Of a stretch of 64,000 bases of DNA, positions 24,096 through 35,305 are shown piece by piece. Made by a program: the position numbers and the translations under genes. The notes beneath the pieces were generated by a model, which saw nothing but the letters and a program-made list of their open reading frames with translations, was not told the DNA's origin and made no database searches. How positions within the stretch are numbered: the stretch's first letter is position 1; the number at the start of each line of letters is the position of its first letter. The stretch is from the NCBI GenBank assembly GCA_035236585.1, contig CP141130.1, positions 33,243,501 through 33,307,500 of the forward strand, in the 5' to 3' direction. The DNA comes from Warburgia ugandensis (lineage: Eukaryota > Streptophyta > Magnoliopsida > Canellales > Canellaceae).

Positions 24096-26173
24096 GCCCC
24101 ATGTTCCAAACGAATTTTCTAAGTAGAGGTGGGCAAGACACCTTGAAATTAAGCTCTCCTTTGGTGTTATTTGTTGCTAGACTTTTGGATTTATTATATG
24201 CTTTTCTCCCTTCAAATTTCAAGTTATTGTCTTAGTTATTTGCTCTCCAATTCATGTTAGTAGTTTGCTTATTTTGGTTTAGTTTTCATTACTTAATTTC
24301 CATTATTCTGCACCTTTCTTTCCATCTAACTTTATCTTTCTTCTTTACATCAACTCCACTTGTTTTCTTTTTTATTCTCTCAAGATTTAAGTTAGCTCAT
24401 CTCTAGTAGTGACAGCTAAAAGAAGAGTGTTGGTGTTTTTCACAAGTGCATGGGCTATTATAGTTTAGCTATGCAAATACGGGTCGATCCCATAGGGACT
24501 GGCTTTAAAAATAAGAAGTTTAAACAAAATTTAATTATCTAAAAAAAAAGAAAAAGAATTAAACTAACTATTCAGATTTATTCAAATGATGCAATTGACA
24601 TAAATTTCAAGTCTAGAAAACGTAAAATAAAACTAATTAAACATCTCTGAATTACACTATCCATGGAGAGCATTGTCCTTAGATAACATTGTCAAAAGAT
24701 GGATAAAATAAAACTTGAATAGAATAGGGACACAAATGTAAATAAAATGGGGATATAGATGCAAATAAAAAGAGGACACAGATGTAATTAAAGAAAAAGG
24801 ACATACATGTAATTTTAAATAAAGGGAGAAGGGCAAAAAGGGAATTTGATTAAAAATTTGGTTTTTAACAAAAAACCAGATTTAAACCCGACAGAGAAGA
24901 AAGCTGGAGGAGGGAGGAGGAGCCAGAGGAGAAAGAAGAGGGAAAGGGATGCGGGAGGAAAACCTATTTCGAGTTTCTGTTTCCTGATCGTTCGGTGAAG
25001 AGAAAAATGCCAAAGTCAACAATCTGCGTCTCTAAGTGTCTTCCAATTTCTAAGTTGATGCCTATGGTGGACCTGTGGTGTTAGATGTCTACAGTTCAAT
25101 CATCTAAAAATAATAATAGGGAAACAGGTGCTTGGAGTTCTATGGCGTTGTATGGTCGGCTGGGGTCACCTAGCTAGTGAAGCTCGTCTGACGAGGGAAA
25201 ACAATCCTTTTCTGGGCATTGTCTCTTTTTTTTTCAATCTGGGTGTGTGACTGGTGGGGAAGGAGATGTAGAGCCACTAGAATCTGGGGATAGCTTGGGA
25301 CGTCGCCTGGTTCATATGGAGCAGAGGAGCACGGTGGTGCTTGGAGGAGATCTAGGTAGAAAAAGAGATGTTGTGAGGAAGTGAAGCAGGGAATCAGGGC
25401 GACTCTAAAAAGAAAGAAAAAATGGTAAGAGTCAGAGGCTGAAGAAAAAGAGTGGGAAGAAGGCAGTGTCAATGATGGAAGAGAAAAAAGAAAAAAAATG
25501 GGGTGTGCGATGGATACCGGGCTAAAGAGGTAGATACTAGAGAGAAAGGTGATGCTGCAATGGAGGCTAGGTAGATGTTAGAGAGAGTGCACAAGAGGGG
25601 GAAAGAGAGAAAGTCAAGATGGAGATGTGTGTGAAACAGATAAAAAGTAGGAAGGTGGGTGCGGTGGATGAAGAGGGCTGTGGAGATGGGCTGGGTGTGA
25701 TGGAGGGTGGGGTTGATGCTTTGAAACAATATGATGAAGGAGAGGGGATGTAATGACTCCATTTTAGTAACCTTGAAATCCCATGTTGGTAATGAAAAGT
25801 TCACTTTTTGAGATAAGGGTATTTTGGTCATTTCACTGTTCACCCTAACTAGACCCCAAAATTTGGTCATTAGAATGGTACTCTTAGGTGCGTCTCAGAA
25901 AAAGGAATCTAACAAGACTAGAATCACCCAAAACGGAGTTAAAATAAGCAAGTTATGGCACTTTGAAGTTCAAGGGCAAAATTGTAATTAAATTTAAAAC
26001 GAATTGGCCTAAGAAAACAGTGACCCGATTTGATACGGGCACCCCCTTCTTCCCAAACATACTGCATCACCGACATTCTAGAATGTCGGTGTGCAGGGGG
26101 GAAACCACCACCATTCTGGAGGTTTCTCCACTGCCATTCCATGGCGGTGGAAGCCCCCCTCCAGAACCCTCCT

Positions 26174-26193
26174 TAAGCTCTATAAATAGAGCT
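26174..26193 (+). promoter_or_regulatory. TATA box of LTR E inside an inverted repeat
   Basis: AAGCTCTATAAATAGAGCTC: the TATAAATA core is embedded in the dyad AGCTCTA-TAAA-TAGAGCT. The start site would lie about 30 bp downstream, near the AACCCTAGG at 26220. Confidence 0.65.
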
Positions 26194-26439
26194 CTTGGGC
26201 ACCTCCAATGACAGCCCAAAACCCTAGGAAAAACCAATCTTGGAGTTGCAGGCAAGAGGAGAAACTGTGAAAAATACCCAGCCACGAACCAGGTATGCCT
26301 TAAACAACTCCAAACCCATCTCCTCCTCAGTCTTAGGTTGAATGTCCCTAAGTTTTTGCATGAGAAACCATACAAAACGGGGCTCTAGGGAGCCACAATA
26401 GACCCAGGGCAAGTGATTGGGGCGTTCTGGTTCGATAGG

Positions 26440-26800
26440 GTAGAACCAGGGCGTCCCGAGGATGCTGAGGTCACCACAGAACCAAAATGCACCCAGTGCA
26501 TTAAAGAGAAACCGTCGGCCGCATCCGTCGACGCGCCCACAAATGAGAAAATGGGCGGAGGCCTAGTGCGTCAGCGAACGCGCCTGCCTTGTGGTGCGCG
26601 CATTGCTGATGTGGGACGCGTCCGCGTCCTGAGTGCCTCCGTCGTGTGGGCTTGTGACGGTGATGCTGTGCATTACGCATAAGCAGAACGCGCAGCCTAA
26701 TGAGCCTGGGAGTGTGCAACTGCACGTGCGGGCCAGTCGCCGCTCGACTAGGACGAAGGTGTGTCCTGGAAGCAGTGATGCAGGGCCTGTTTTGGGCCGT
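26440..26800. other. GC- and CpG-rich block inside LTR E
   Basis: Dense CG sequence (GTCGACGCGCCC, GGACGCGTCCGCG) lies about 260 bp downstream of the TATA box, comparable in position to the blocks in A1 and A2. Confidence 0.6.
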
Positions 26801-28069
26801 CTATGTCTCCTTAACACTAAAATACCCATAACTTGAGTTCTAGGCCTTCGATTGAGGCGCCGCAAGAGGCGTTGTGTATGTATCGACGGCGCGGACACAC
26901 CCAAACCATAAAATACTTTATTAAGCTCCTATCTAAGGCTGGCATGACCCTTAAACCATGATAGTGGTGCAGGGCCACTAAACCTTTACAAACCTGACTA
27001 TCCCAAGGCCCAGTTAGGGACCTTAGGAAGCCCTTAGGCATGGGAATGAACCCTTAATGCCTAAGTAGTGAGGTAAACTATTCTAGAACCTATAGAAATA
27101 GGTCAAGCTAACCTTTTTCCCCTAAACCATGTCCAGGAATGTACGAAGACAAGGGGACTAGCGCGATCAAACTAGGTAGGTGTCCTGTCGCTACTAGACT
27201 TTTAAAAAGAACCCATGATGCTTTGAGAATGCATGTTTTGAGTCACGGTTGCTTTTCTAATGCATGTTTTAAGTTTTTAAGTTGCATGTCCTGTCTTTAT
27301 GCTTATATCATATAAACTTATGTTACATCCTTATGCACATGACCTGTTTAGCATGAATTGATTTCATAAATGAACTTAGCATGCATATGAAAAATACATT
27401 GCTCATATATTGCCAAGACATGTGTTACATGCATAGACATGTTTTGAAAAAGGAATCTTGTCTGCATGATACATACATAGACATGTTTTGAAAAGAAAAA
27501 AAGGTTCTTGCTTGCTTGATAGTATATGATTTGGGCTAGTAAACTTGTGGGCACTGTGCCGAGAGGTTCGGGGTGGCCTCCCACCCTCTACCACTATAGG
27601 TATAAAGGGTACCACTCCAAAAAGGCTTGTCCTCACTTCGATTGCTGTGGTAAACGAGGACTACCACTGGAGGTGTCACGGCACCCGTCGAAGTGTCATA
27701 TGCCCCGTGGAGGCTATGACTGAGAGTCCCTAGGTACCCGAGGACCACACGGTGCTGAGGTCGTGGGCATAGTGTACCCTATACTTTTGAGGATTTACTT
27801 GCATGCATATGGCATGACATGACTATGGTCGACCATAGATCCATGAGTTGGATTCAGTTGAGCATCTTATGCATATCATAGTATATGTTTATGATATCTA
27901 TGTTACTTTTGACTTGGATTATGCGATTCTTTAAGTCGTCAGTATTCTATTTTGACGATGGCTTTCAATATCAATATTGAACATGAGTGTCCAAACATAC
28001 ACATAGTTTAAAGAACATATGGTTTAAAACATAGCATGCATTGTGAAACTAGCAGTGATAGACTCCTAC

Positions 28070-28088
28070 TGAGTATAGTGTATACTCA
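28070..28088 (+). other. conserved LTR stem-loop, copy in E
   Basis: TGAGTATA-GTG-TATACTCA, a perfect 8-bp stem at the position equivalent to the A and D stem-loops. Confidence 0.75.
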
Positions 28089-28975
28089 CCCAATCCTTAA
28101 TATTTTTCAGATACAAGTAAACACTTAAGGACAAGACACACCCGTGACAAAGAATACCCAAATTAAGTACAAGTAAGTAAACCCCTAACTTATCTTTTAG
28201 TGAATGTTACTTGATTGTAGTTTCTCTCTATAGCTGGGGCTGTGACTAACACTTTCTTAGGAATAGAGTTGATTTAAAACTATGTCATGGCTATATGATT
28301 TGAAAATGTGTTTTGACACTCGGGGTTTTATACAAAAGATTGCTTTCCAAAACAAAAGATTTTCATGCATTTCATATTTCTAAAGCAAGAGATCTCACCT
28401 TTTTATAAAATTTGCATCATATGAAACCCGGGTCATCACAGGGGAAAGCAGTTAACATGAAAGAGAGATGAGTAAACTAGGAAAACTCCAAAACAAACCA
28501 GGAAGAGTAAAATAGCAAGGAATAACTAAACAACTCAATTTTTTTTTTAGAAACTCCTCTACGGTGCCCCTCTTTATACACTTTTTCCTTTCCTAATCTT
28601 CTTCTAACTCTTTCCTTGAAGAGATAGATTTCTATTAGGAAATGCCTCTTCTTCCCATTTAGGACTCTTCTTCCTTTTAGGACTCTTGCCTTATTGATCT
28701 TCACTTGATCTGCACTATTGAACATAGATCTAAGCCATCTGACCCTTCTTTAGTTGATCTGTAGAACCAAATACTAGATTAGAATCATCTAAACTGCGCA
28801 TTAATCATCTAATAAGCTTTAATGATCATCTGACCATTGATTTTGAAATATTAAAGTTTGAATGGTCAATTTGATCTAAATTTAAAATCAAGCCAAATTT
28901 TGCAAATTTGAATGGTTAGATGATCTAATTGAATGCTAAACTAGGGGTCTTTTAGCCAAAATTAAGCACTTAACA

Positions 28976-28992
28976 CACCCCCAACCATCATT
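28976..28992 (-). promoter_or_regulatory. polypurine tract of element B
   Basis: On the minus strand ATGGTTGGGGGTG directly precedes the LTR start TGTTAAGTGCTTAATTTTGG. Confidence 0.7.
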
Positions 28993-30530
28993 TTGCTAGT
29001 CTTGAGCAAAACATGTAGAAAAGTATTTTACACAAAACTGGTACAAGGTGTCACTTTCGTAGGTACTCACGATTGCATTTAGCACATGGAACAAGCCCTT
29101 GAATTACCCCCAGTAGACGAGTTAGGCCTCGTGAGAGTTTGCAGTAAATATACCCACAAAATTTCATAAGGTCAAGTTCCCTATTTTATCTCAAAGAATC
29201 CTCATTCATTAGCAACTTTACTAATTTTTCACAACTTAATGAAGAGGATTTGACAATTTTATACACCATACACATATTAAAGACATTTTATTTGAGCTAT
29301 TTCTCCAAGTGCATATGTGTGTGTACAACCACATAAATCTTGACTTCTAATTGGATATGCATACATTCCATTGGAAATATGTCTTAACCTCAAATCTTTA
29401 TAGGTATATGCTCAGAAATAAAACTCTCAGATAAAGGGTTTAAACATATTTCTCTCATTATGTGACTGAATCCAACAAGCTGATCATTCACATAATTCTT
29501 TTAAACACTCGTAGACAAATAAAAGTGATCCCTAAGAGTGGATGTTATCACCAAGAATATTAGGGGTCTTTTACATTAATTCTTTCTTTTTATCTCCTCT
29601 TTAAGGCTATGTCCACCTAAGATAAATAGGTCTTTAACTAGGATGAAATGAAGGCTTAGGACAGGTTTAAAAAAGGAAGGTATAAAGAATTCAAATCTTC
29701 AAAATTGAGTAGATGTCTTCAATGAATATTTGCTAGGACAACTTTGCTTTTGGGTTTGTTCTTGAAGTGAATTTCTCTTTCAAATTTTGGTCTTTCTTTT
29801 TCAAATTTTTTCTTTTTTCTTTTATTTTTCTTCTTTGGAAGAAAGACAGCTAATTTTTCTCACTTCTTTGACTTTTTTTCCTATTTTTGAACTTTTTCTA
29901 CTCTACTCATTTTGAAGATGGGTAGTGGTTATTTATTTTACTAGGTTATTCTAGGTTAAGGTGAATGGGGTTAAGAAAGAAAAGGCTTAATACAGGCTCA
30001 AAAGGCTAACTAGTGGGATACTATGTTGGGTAGGCTTTATGTCTCTAGGCTGAGCAAGGATGGCCTATATCATTTCCTAGGTTTCCTTAAGCCTATCAGA
30101 TTCAATAAATTGCTAGAATTAAAGCTATTACTCCTCTTTATTCTTGGTGGTTAACCAAAACAAGGATAATAGGATCACACTAATGTATGTATGCTAAAGA
30201 ATTCAGGGAATGGCTTATAACTCTCTAAAAGAAGATAGTTTCAAACTCTCACTAGGTTATAAGTCTCCACTGATTTTCCTCAAGGTCTCTAAGTCATACC
30301 TCTATATTGGTCTTGATTATGTGCTATATGTAAATGGTTTCGAGAATTAACTTTCATAAAATGTTTCCATACATGAATGACATGAAAAACTAATCATATG
30401 CATTCCCATTAAGAGGTGAAAATAGTATATTTACTAAATTCTAAACATCCAGTTCTCATCATAGTAAGAGAACTCTACTTTAAAAATGTTTCTTTTCTTT
30501 CTTTCTTTTTTCAAGAAAATTCAAAATCTC
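28993..30530 (-). other. 3' untranslated part of element B
   Basis: Inverted and collinear with 21291-22907 of element C (for example TACTCACGATTGCATTTAGC near 29066 against GCTAAATACAATCATAAGTA near 22820). It has no long conserved frame. The open frame at 30416-30610 is on the antisense strand of the element. Confidence 0.6.
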
Positions 30531-30726
30531 TATGTGCATCTACACCCCCCAACCGGAATGAAGCATTGCTCCTAATGTTTGAAAAACATAGGATTCTATA
30601 TGGAAGTTGAGTGATGTAGATTCTAAACCCTTGGGTTGCCTCCCAATAAGTGCTAAGTTTAATGTCTTCAGCTAGACATTACCTAACCTAACTTTCTAAA
30701 CCTAGAGCTAACTGGGTCAACTTTAT

Positions 30727-32280
30727 TTATCCTAATCCTAACCCTAAGATGAAATGGCGAGAATTCTCACACCACTTCAGAATTTTGCAGTAGTCTATAT
30801 ATGGCCTCCACCTTGAAATTTTAGGTGGTGATTTGAATATAATATAATAGATCACCACAATTGTGAAGGTAGTAGGACCATATTGATGATCCCACATCTT
30901 CAATATTTCACTGTAGTTAATATAATTGCTCCACATCAAAAATTGAGATGAGGGTAACACAATGATTGCATGAACTACCATGTATTTCCTTGGACCATAT
31001 TGGAATAAACAATCCTTGTATTGACTAAATTGAGGGATAATAATGACCATTCTATTCAGTTTATCTTTTTCGTCCTTGTCCCTATCATTGTCCTGAACTA
31101 GGGTAATAACCTGACTTTGCCCTTCTTTAATAGGTTGTTCTTGTATTATTAGAGGCGGGGACAAGGTTGGGCTTAAACCTTGGTTATCTTTTGATGTGTA
31201 CCCTAGAGTAGGTTAATGCATATCAACTGACTCTGTTTCTTCCTATTTGATAAGCATAGGTATGATATCAATTGGGCCTATATTATAGTTTGATGTTTGT
31301 TCAAATAAGGCTGCTAGGTCCCAATCAGGTACATCTTCTACATTGAAAGGAAAAATTTGAAGTTCATGCATTATAGGAGGATATACTCTGGCTTGCCATC
31401 AAGACGTGTCCATCAGAGGCACAGTATTGAACAACTCATGCATCTCCTCAATAGGCGTCTTCATCAGAGTCATACAAATAGGTGGGACATGCATCTAGAG
31501 GATTAGGGTTGGATTTTTCTAAAGCTTTGTGCTCTTCATCAATGAAAGTCCCTTCATTATCAAAATCAAGACATGGCTCAAGTATATTGAAAGTTGGAAA
31601 TTTCTAAGGATGGTTGTAGACTTTGTGGCTCATACGGATCATAAGAAATTTCCATCCTAGTGTTAAGAATAACTAGATCTCTATTTGCCCTAATTTGTTT
31701 TAGTGTCTCCTTAAATTCCTCCCTCCCTAGTTTTATTTCCTCAATGAAATCTTCCATCATTTGTTTTAATTTCATATTCCTAGTAGCCATGCCTTGTTCT
31801 ATTATTTCACACATATGCTGCATATTTTCTTCTAATAGTGGTTCTTCCCATAGAGGAAATGACTCATAGGGTTGGTATTGCTGTGGCATTGGGATATGGA
31901 AAAGGACTGAGCATGCTGAACACATGATGGTTGACCCTGATATTCTGAATAATCATAGTAGTAATGACCAGGGTCAGACCATTGTGGTTCTTCTTGATAT
32001 TGGTAATTCTGAGACCATGGTTATTCGTGATGCCTAGGCCATGCATTAGTGTCTTGATAATTTGTCTTAGAATAAAAATTACTAGGGTATGTGAATGCAA
32101 TAGGTGCATCCACTGACTCCTGATAGTATTCATTGTATTTGGAGCTTGATGGGGGCTAGGACAGAGTGGAATAGGGATGCTCAGAATAGGTATAGTCATT
32201 ATGGTATTGAGGCTGTGATGCAGCTTGCCTAGAAGCTATTAGCCTAAGCAATTGACTTTCCATAAGATATGACCGATCCA
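30727..32280 (-). pseudogene. conserved gag-like frame of element B
   Basis: This minus-strand copy has the same unrecognised protein as element C. Going along the frame there is an N-terminal MESQLLRLI..PQYHNDYTYSEHPY block (about 32260-32160), then a P-W-S-Q-N-Y-Q-Y block near 32010. The charged segment, with a MQHMCEIIEQGMATR coiled-coil-like run, is open at 31578-31925. A C-terminal block with KDKLNRMV and YINYSEILK is open at 30727-31164. At least two stops interrupt the N-terminal block (one falls where the C copy has S-W-P, one before P-W-S). The frame at 31864-32199 is an overlapping shadow. Finding the order in an independently inserted element argues that the frame was once translated. 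Confidence 0.6.
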
Positions 32281-32429
32281 TCTAGGCATCTAATCTATGA
32301 AAACTAACCTACACGATGCAACCTAAATTCCTTGAAAGATGCACAAACGAAGGGCACAATATAATCCTTGAGGCTAATAAGCAACATATTGATTTTCTTG
32401 AGTTTGTGTGAGGACAATGCTTTTAATTA

Positions 32430-32810
32430 GCCTAATCTAGCGCTCCTCCTCTCCTTTAGATTTGATTATTGCTTACCAGTTAGGTTTTGTGCAAGGTGGT
32501 TAATACAACCCTCATGTAAGGAGGCGTTTAGACCTCACAAACGTCTACAGGAAGCGAGAGAAGAGCGAGGCTCTATTAGACAACCTCCAATATCCGTAGT
32601 GCTTAAAAGCCACTAGAGTGACAATAAATTGCGTCTTAGTAAGAGGGTCCTACAAGCATGTGATGGCCCTATAGGTCTCTTCTGATTGATTTTAATTTGA
32701 ATTGAAGGGTAGGGTAGTGCGCTTGAGGTGATTATCCTAGGTGGGCCTAGGAGTGGTGATGAAATCCACCCTTGATCTTATGGGGGTAGGGTGCCCTTAT
32801 TAATTAATTC
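32430..32810 (-). repeat. shared module in the leader of element B
   Basis: On the minus strand TCTAATAGAGCCTCGCTCTT and GTGAGGTCTAAACGCCTCCTTACATGAGG match LTR A2 more closely than the C copies do. The module sits between the primer site and the gag-like frame. Confidence 0.8.
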
Positions 32811-33433
32811 TACACTCCATGGTAGTTCGATCAGCATATATATCATCTTAAAGCATTAACTGTGTCCTAAGATGCCATTAAAAGCAATAAACTAATGCAA
32901 AACTCTAAAAATGCAACAATTATATAGGATGCTTTCTATATGAGTTACACTACCAAACAATGTAGATTTACTCTAAATGAAAACCCTAATCTAGGAATTA
33001 AATGAGTGAGGAAACTTACAATGGGGTTTTATATGAAGATCAAGTGTGGGCCACCTTATCCCACACTTGCCCTGTATTATACAACCCTTTAAAATTAAAA
33101 TGGAAATGAAAATTTACAAGGATCCTCAGTACAAGATTCACTCAAAAGAAAAAAAAAATCCTATTCTAGGATAGCAGGGAAATTTCCATGTTGATGAAGA
33201 TTTCCTTGCCAATTTCCTCCACTTTCTTGTTTTCCTGAAAAAGAAAATTAGAAATAAGTACCAATTTAAGGAAATTAGGTGGTTATGCACTAAAAAAATT
33301 GAAAATTGAACCTAAAATTGCCTAAAATGGTAAACTCTGCAATTCCTATAATTTTTTATTTTTCTTTTATTTTTTAAATTTTTTTTAATTTTTAAAATTT
33401 TTGAATTAAATTTTATAAAAACTCCATTGCGGG
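32811..33433 (-). other. 5' leader of element B
   Basis: Sequence between the primer-binding site and the shared module, AT-rich with homopolymer runs. I see no gene in it. Confidence 0.5.
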
Positions 33434-33451
33434 TCCCCAGCAATGGCACTA
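33434..33451 (-). promoter_or_regulatory. primer-binding site of element B
   Basis: On the minus strand TAGTGCCATTGCTGGGGA, near the LTR end, resembles the Athila-type site TGGCGCCGTTGCCGGGGA. Confidence 0.75.
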
Positions 33452-33457
33452 AAAACA

Positions 33458-35305
33458 TGTTGATGTTTTTCACAAGTGCATGGGCTATTGTAGTATAGCT
33501 ATGCAAATACGAGTTAATCCCACAAGGACTCTCTTTAAAAATAAGAAGTTTAAACAAAATATAATTATCTAAAACAAAAAAATAACAGAATTAAACTAAC
33601 TATTTAGCTTTATTCAAATGATTCAATTGACATAAATTTCAAGTCCAGAAAATGTAAAATAAAACTAATTAAACATCTTTGAATTACACTATCCGTGGAG
33701 AGCATTTTCCTTGGATAACATTGTCAGAATATGGATAAAATAAAACTTGAATAGAACAGGGACACAAATGTAAATAAAATGATGATACAGATGTAAATAA
33801 AAAGAAGACACATATGTAATTAAAGAAAAAGGATAGACATGTAATTTTAATTAAAGGAAGAAGAGCAAAAATGGAATTTGATTAAAAATATGGTTTCTAA
33901 GAAAAAACCAAATTTAAACCTGATGGAGAAGAAAGCCAGAGGAGAAAGAAGAGGGAAAGGGACGCATGAGGAAAACTCATTTTGGGTTTTCGTCTCCTGA
34001 CCATCCGGTGAAGAGAAAAATGCCAGAGCTAACAATCTGCATCTCTGGGCATCTTCCAATTTCTGGGTTCGTGCCTGTGCTGGACCAGTGGTGTTGGATG
34101 TCTGCAGTTTGATTGTCGAAAAAAAATAATAGGGAAACAGGTGCCTGGAGTTCTGTGGCTATGCACTGTTGGCTAGGGACACTTGGTCGATGAAGCTCGT
34201 CCAACGAGGGAAAATGATGCCTTTTTTGGGTGTCATCTCTTTTTTTCTGATCTGGGTGTGTGGCCGGCGGGGAAGGAGATGCAGAGCCACTGGAATCTAG
34301 GGATAGCTTGGGACATTGCCTGATTCATATGGAGTAGAGGAGCCCGGTGGTGCTTGGAGGAGATTTGGGCAAAAGAAGACATGTGGTGAGGAAGTGAGAT
34401 AGGGAATCCGAGCACCTCTGAAAAGAAAGAAAAAAATAGTAAGAGGCAGAGGCTGAAGAAAAAGAGTGGGAAGAAGGCAGTGTCGATTATGGAAGAGAAA
34501 AAAGAAAAAAGAAAATGGGGTGTGAGACAGATACCAGGCTGAAGAGGTAGATGAGTGCAGGGCTAAAGAGGTAGATACTAGCGAGAAAGGTGATGCTGCA
34601 GTGGAGGCTAAGTAGATGTTAGAGAGAGTGCACAACTGGGGGAAAGAGAGAAAGTCAAGATGGAGATGTGCATGAAATAGATAGAAAGCAAGTATGTGGG
34701 TGTAGTGGATGAAGAGGGCTGTGGAGATGGGCTGGGTGTGGAGGGTGGGGTTGATGCCTTGAAACAATATGATGAAGGAGAGGGGAAAGCAGTTAACGTG
34801 AAAGAGAGATGAGTAAACTAGGAAAACTCCAAAACAAACTAGGAAGAGTAAAATAGCAGGCAACAACTAAACGACTCAATTTTTTTTTTTAAAACTCCTC
34901 TACGGTTCCCCTCTTTATACACTTTTTCCTTTCCTAATCTTTCTCTAACTCTTTCCTTGAAGAGATAGATTTCTATTAGGAAACTCCTCTTCTTCCCATT
35001 TAGGACTCTTCTTCCTTTTAGGACTCTTGCCTTATTGATCTGCACCATTGAACATAGATCTGAGCAATCCGACCCTTCTTTAGTTGACCTGCAAAACCAA
35101 AGACTAGATTAGAATCATCTAAATTGCACATTAATCATCTAATAAGCTTTAATGATCATCTAATCATTGATTTTGAAATATTAAAGTTTGAATGGTCAAT
35201 TGGAGCTAAATTTAAAATCAATCCAAATTTTGCAAATTTGAATGGTTAGATGATCTAATTGAATGCTAAACTATGGGTATTTTAGCTAAAATTAAACACT
35301 TAACA
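33458..35305 (-). repeat. 5' LTR of element B
   Basis: 1848 bp, TGTTGATGTTTTTCACAAG to CACTTAACA on the plus strand. It contains the empty site for solo LTR E at about 34783 and a minus-strand TATA (GTGTATAAAG) near 34914-34923. A duplication of GAGGTAGAT-containing sequence near 34540-34580 is absent from the partner. The 189-codon minus-strand frame at 34297-34866 is LTR sequence. Confidence 0.92.

Larger units (their letters stand above)
25749..28440 (+). mobile_element. solo LTR E of a Tekay-like family
   Basis: TGTAATGACTCC...CCGGGTCATCACA, 2692 bp, is flanked by perfect GGGGA duplications (25744-25748 and 28441-28445). The other LTR of B has the empty site GGAGAGGGGAAAGCAG at about 34777-34792. 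It carries a TATA box inside a dyad (26174-26193), a CpG-rich block (26440-26800) and the stem-loop at 28070-28088. Many overlapping frames within 26413-27041 come from base composition and are not genes. Confidence 0.95.
24428..28975 (-). repeat. 3' LTR of element B, interrupted by solo LTR E
   Basis: On the plus strand it runs TGTTGGTGTTTTTCACAAG to CACTTAACA. Its own length is about 1851 bp after removing 25749-28440 and one target copy, against 1848 bp for the partner. A minus-strand TATA (TGTATAAAG) lies near 28572-28582. The pyrimidine-rich minus-strand frames at 25170-25472 and 25469-25870 are LTR sequence. Confidence 0.88.
24428..35305 (-). mobile_element. complete pol-less LTR element B (minus strand)
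   Basis: LTRs of about 1.85 kb lie at 24428-28975 (interrupted by solo LTR E) and 33458-35305, flanked by perfect AAGAG duplications (24423-24427 and 35306-35310). The uninterrupted site is seen in C1 (near 12070) and C3 (near 54000). On the minus strand the order is 5' LTR (33458-35305), Athila-type primer site, leader with the shared module, gag-like frame (32280 to 30727), post-coding motifs, polypurine tract and 3' LTR. The internal region is about 4.5 kb and lacks pol. It is a relative of C, into whose LTR it inserted in reverse. Confidence 0.9.

Noticed and set aside
26413..27041. Overlapping open frames on both strands
   Set aside because: They fall in the CpG-rich block of solo LTR E, where stop codons are rare by composition. 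No domain is seen and no frame is preferred.
31864..32199. 111-codon minus-strand frame, and the similar frames at 19565-19849 and 49495-49800
   Set aside because: These are shifted shadows of the conserved Y/P/H-rich gag-like frame; the other frame has the matching motif order in all copies.
34297..34866. 189-codon minus-strand open frame
   Set aside because: It lies in the LTR of element B, is pyrimidine-rich and low in complexity. The partner LTR breaks it into shifted pieces (25170-25472, 25469-25870), one of which is also cut by solo LTR E.
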